From contig CAWHMS010000003.1 of the NCBI GenBank assembly GCA_963830495.1, forward strand, positions 372,001 through 436,000: a DNA stretch of 64,000 bases, written 5' to 3'. Numbering within the stretch: position 1 is the first letter of the stretch; every line of letters starts with the position of its first letter. The translations under genes and the position numbers were made by a program. The notes beneath the pieces are model-generated. The model was given only the letters and a program-made list of their open reading frames with translations, made no database searches and was not told where the DNA came from. The DNA is from CAWHMS01 sp963830495 (GTDB lineage: Bacteria > Actinomycetota > Actinomycetes > Propionibacteriales > Nocardioidaceae). Of the stretch, positions 62,403-64,000 are shown in pieces.

Positions 62403-62762
62403 ACAGGGGCACTTGCGCTGGGGGCAGGACTCGGCGTCCAGTCAAGTGCTGTGTGGTTGTGTGCCCCGAGGGACCGGGAGAGACTAGGCAGCGAACAGCC
62501 CGTTATCAAACCGTGACCTAGCCTTTTCTCAGCCAGGGCTGCACGAATGGCCGGAATATCGACTCCACGTGACCGTGTCGCTCACGTTCGGTGACAATCG
62601 TGGGGAGGATCACGCCGTCGCTCCGACAGCGATCGCCACGGCGGGGGCAGGGACCACATCGTTGTGGTCGCCACGGCGAAGATCTCCTCGACGTATCACC
62701 CCCTCCCGGACTGGCTCCTGCATGTGTCGGACCTCTTGTTCGACGCGACCAAGGAGGCGACC

Positions 62763-63047
62763 ATGCCTGCACCTCATCCCCTGGCTGCCGTGGCGCAGCA
62801 CCTGGTGCGTGACCAGCATCCGCGTCGGCGGCGCTCGATGCCTGCCCGCCGAGCCTGGTGGCGGCGCATCTTCGCCGGGAAGCCCGCTCCGGCGGCGACC
62901 ACCGGCGTACCGACGGCGGTGCCCGACTCGGCACCCGCTCCGGCCGACGCGCCCCCCGGACTTGCGCTGCCGCCGACGCTCGTGCTGCCACTGCAGCGGG
63001 CGGCCTCCGGTGAGGTCCTCGAGCCACGATCGGCGCGATCCGCCTGA
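62763..63047 (+). CDS. Small Pro/Ala-rich hypothetical protein
   Basis: A 94-residue product. A basic N-terminal part (RDQHPRRRRSMPARRAWWRRIF) is followed by a Pro/Ala-rich tail. There is no signal peptide, membrane segment or family I recognise. The only support is a strong AAGGAGG site before the ATG and a clean frame, so it may be a real small basic protein. Confidence 0.45.
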   Translation: MPAPHPLAAVAQHLVRDQHPRRRRSMPARRAWWRRIFAGKPAPAATTGVPTAVPDSAPAPADAPPGLALPPTLVLPLQRAASGEVLEPRSARSA

Positions 63048-63055
63048 CATGTCAC

Positions 63056-63076
63056 AACGAAACCGCATGTTTCGTT
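63056..63076. promoter_or_regulatory. Inverted repeat at the M43-type protease promoter
   Basis: Arms AACGAAAC (63056-63063) and GTTTCGTT (63069-63076) pair perfectly across a 5-base spacer. The right arm meets the -35 box of the next promoter. It could be an operator, or the terminator of the small gene ending at 63047. Confidence 0.55.
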
Positions 63077-63103
63077 GACTGACGGTCCTTCCGCGCATAC
63101 GTT
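63075..63103 (+). promoter_or_regulatory. Promoter of the second M43-type protease gene
   Basis: TTGACT (63075-63080), a 17-base spacer and TACGTT (63098-63103) form a near-consensus sigma-70-type promoter. A perfect 8-bp hairpin, TTCGCAGC/GCTGCGAA with a 4-base loop (63102-63121), follows in the leader and its last bases touch the AAAGGA ribosome site. Confidence 0.65.
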
Positions 63104-63130
63104 CGCAGCACCCGCTGCGAAAGGACCTCG

Positions 63131-64000
63131 ATGGACATGTCTCGACGCTTCATCCGTGCCGGTGCCGCCGTCACGCTGGTGGCCGGCCTCGGCCTGGTGG
63201 CCACCCCCGCATCAGCGCTCAAGCACACGACCGCTCCCGCCGACTGCATCGAGTACGGCGACGTGCATGATGCCCCGAAGGGCTACATCCCACGCGATGA
63301 CCGGTTCGTGGTCCACAAGGACCCGCTGGCGAAGTGGCGAGACTCCCACGCCCGGCAGATCCGCGCTGCTCAGGCAGCGGGCGAGACCATCACCGTGCCG
63401 GTGGCCTTCCACGTGATCCAGAAGAACAACAGCCTGGCCGGCGGCAACATCCCCGATCAGTGGATCAAGGACCAGATGCAGGTCCTCAACGACTCGTTCT
63501 CCGGTGCCACCGGTGGGGCCGACACCGACTTCGCGTTCGAGCTGGAGTCGGTCGACCGCACGACCAAGGCATCCTGGTTCCACCTGATCCCCACCAGCGG
63601 CGACGACCGGCGGTACTTCCGCGGCAGCGGCAAGGAGATCAAGATGAAGCAGGCGCTGCACACCGGTGACGCGCAGACGCTGAACATCTACACCGCCAAT
63701 CTCGGCCGATTCCTGCTGGGTTGGGCCTACCTTCCCGAGGACTTCTCCGGCGATGGGGCGCTGCCGCGGTTCTTCGACGGCGTCGTGGTCGACTTCCGCT
63801 CGCTGCCGGGTGGGCCTTACGAGAAGTACAGCGAGGGTGACACCGGCACGCACGAGGTCGGACACTGGCTCGGCCTGCTGCACACCTTCGACAACGGCTG
63901 CGAGACCCCGGGCGACTTCGTCGCGGACACCGCCTACGAGGCGTCCCCGGCGTTCAACTGCCCGGTCGGTCGCGACACCTGCGAGCAGCCTGGTGTCGAC
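63131..64000 (+). CDS. Secreted M43-type metalloprotease, partial (cut by window end)
   Basis: The first 290 codons of a second pappalysin-like protease. It has a signal peptide (AGAAVTLVAGLGLVATPASA), then a pro-region, VPVAFHVIQKNNSLAGG, and the zinc site GTHEVGHWLGLLHTF, followed by NCPVGRDTC as in the first copy at 57224. The Met-turn lies beyond the window. AAAGGA precedes the ATG; a second ATG two codons on is possible. Two members within 6 kb suggest duplication, though they differ clearly in their N-terminal halves. Confidence 0.9.
   Translation, partial: MDMSRRFIRAGAAVTLVAGLGLVATPASALKHTTAPADCIEYGDVHDAPKGYIPRDDRFVVHKDPLAKWRDSHARQIRAAQAAGETITVPVAFHVIQKNNSLAGGNIPDQWIKDQMQVLNDSFSGATGGADTDFAFELESVDRTTKASWFHLIPTSGDDRRYFRGSGKEIKMKQALHTGDAQTLNIYTANLGRFLLGWAYLPEDFSGDGALPRFFDGVVVDFRSLPGGPYEKYSEGDTGTHEVGHWLGLLHTFDNGCETPGDFVADTAYEASPAFNCPVGRDTCEQPGVD

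Overview
The window is a high-GC, gene-dense chromosomal stretch of an actinobacterium, probably of the Nocardioidaceae or a close relative (inference). Evidence for this is the mec-cysO-cysM cysteine cluster, the clpS-DUF2017 pair, the DUF3039, DUF3048 and DUF3618 proteins, a c-di-AMP (ydaO-type) riboswitch in front of an NlpC/P60 hydrolase, many GTG starts, and several apparently leaderless genes. I see no phage, insertion sequence, CRISPR array, rRNA or biosynthetic megasynthase.

Layout. 0-9 kb: a YrhK-like membrane protein and glutamate decarboxylase, a NylB-like serine hydrolase, an agmatinase-family ureohydrolase, a frameshifted methyltransferase, an alpha/beta hydrolase, and a CYTH-CHAD polyphosphate-type protein. 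9-20 kb: a catabolic gene set (Rieske oxygenase, class III aminotransferase, TetR regulator, two FAD oxidoreductases, NDP-forming acyl-CoA ligase, luciferase-like oxidoreductase, acyl-CoA dehydrogenase). Every transcription unit of this set has the same 16-bp inverted repeat at its promoter, so I read it as one TetR-controlled regulon for an unknown, probably amine-containing, substrate. 20-26 kb: two adjacent 2H-phosphoesterase-like proteins that have lost all catalytic histidines, a DnaJ-like DUF1992 protein, a tiny secreted peptide with three STEWG repeats, and a membrane GGDEF-EAL protein. 26-33 kb: an M24 peptidase, a GroES-like protein, a CbiMNQO-type nickel/cobalt importer with a Nur-like box, a peroxiredoxin, and an odd tRNA. 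33-42 kb: rph-rdgB, a secreted HNH nuclease, murI with a metallo-beta-lactamase-fold protein, the cysteine cluster (cysM frameshifted), and clpS. Relics of a CHRD-domain gene and a DUF559-type gene lie between them.

42-64 kb: the NAD-salvage genes pncB and pncA, a glycolate-oxidase-type FAD enzyme, an M1 peptidase, hppD (frameshifted) with a divergent Lrp regulator, an orphan sugar-type ABC ATPase, a DEAD/DEAH helicase, a secreted EEP-fold protein, an MFS exporter, malic enzyme with YqgE, a DUF3048 lipoprotein, the riboswitch-controlled NlpC/P60 enzyme, and two M43-type secreted metalloproteases, the second cut by the window end.

Three otherwise intact conserved genes (a methyltransferase, cysM and hppD) each carry a single duplicated base. 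This suggests either uncorrected base errors in the assembly or recent decay. Long near-perfect hairpins without T-tracts close many units; three of them share the stem core AAGGATCCGAC or a near copy.
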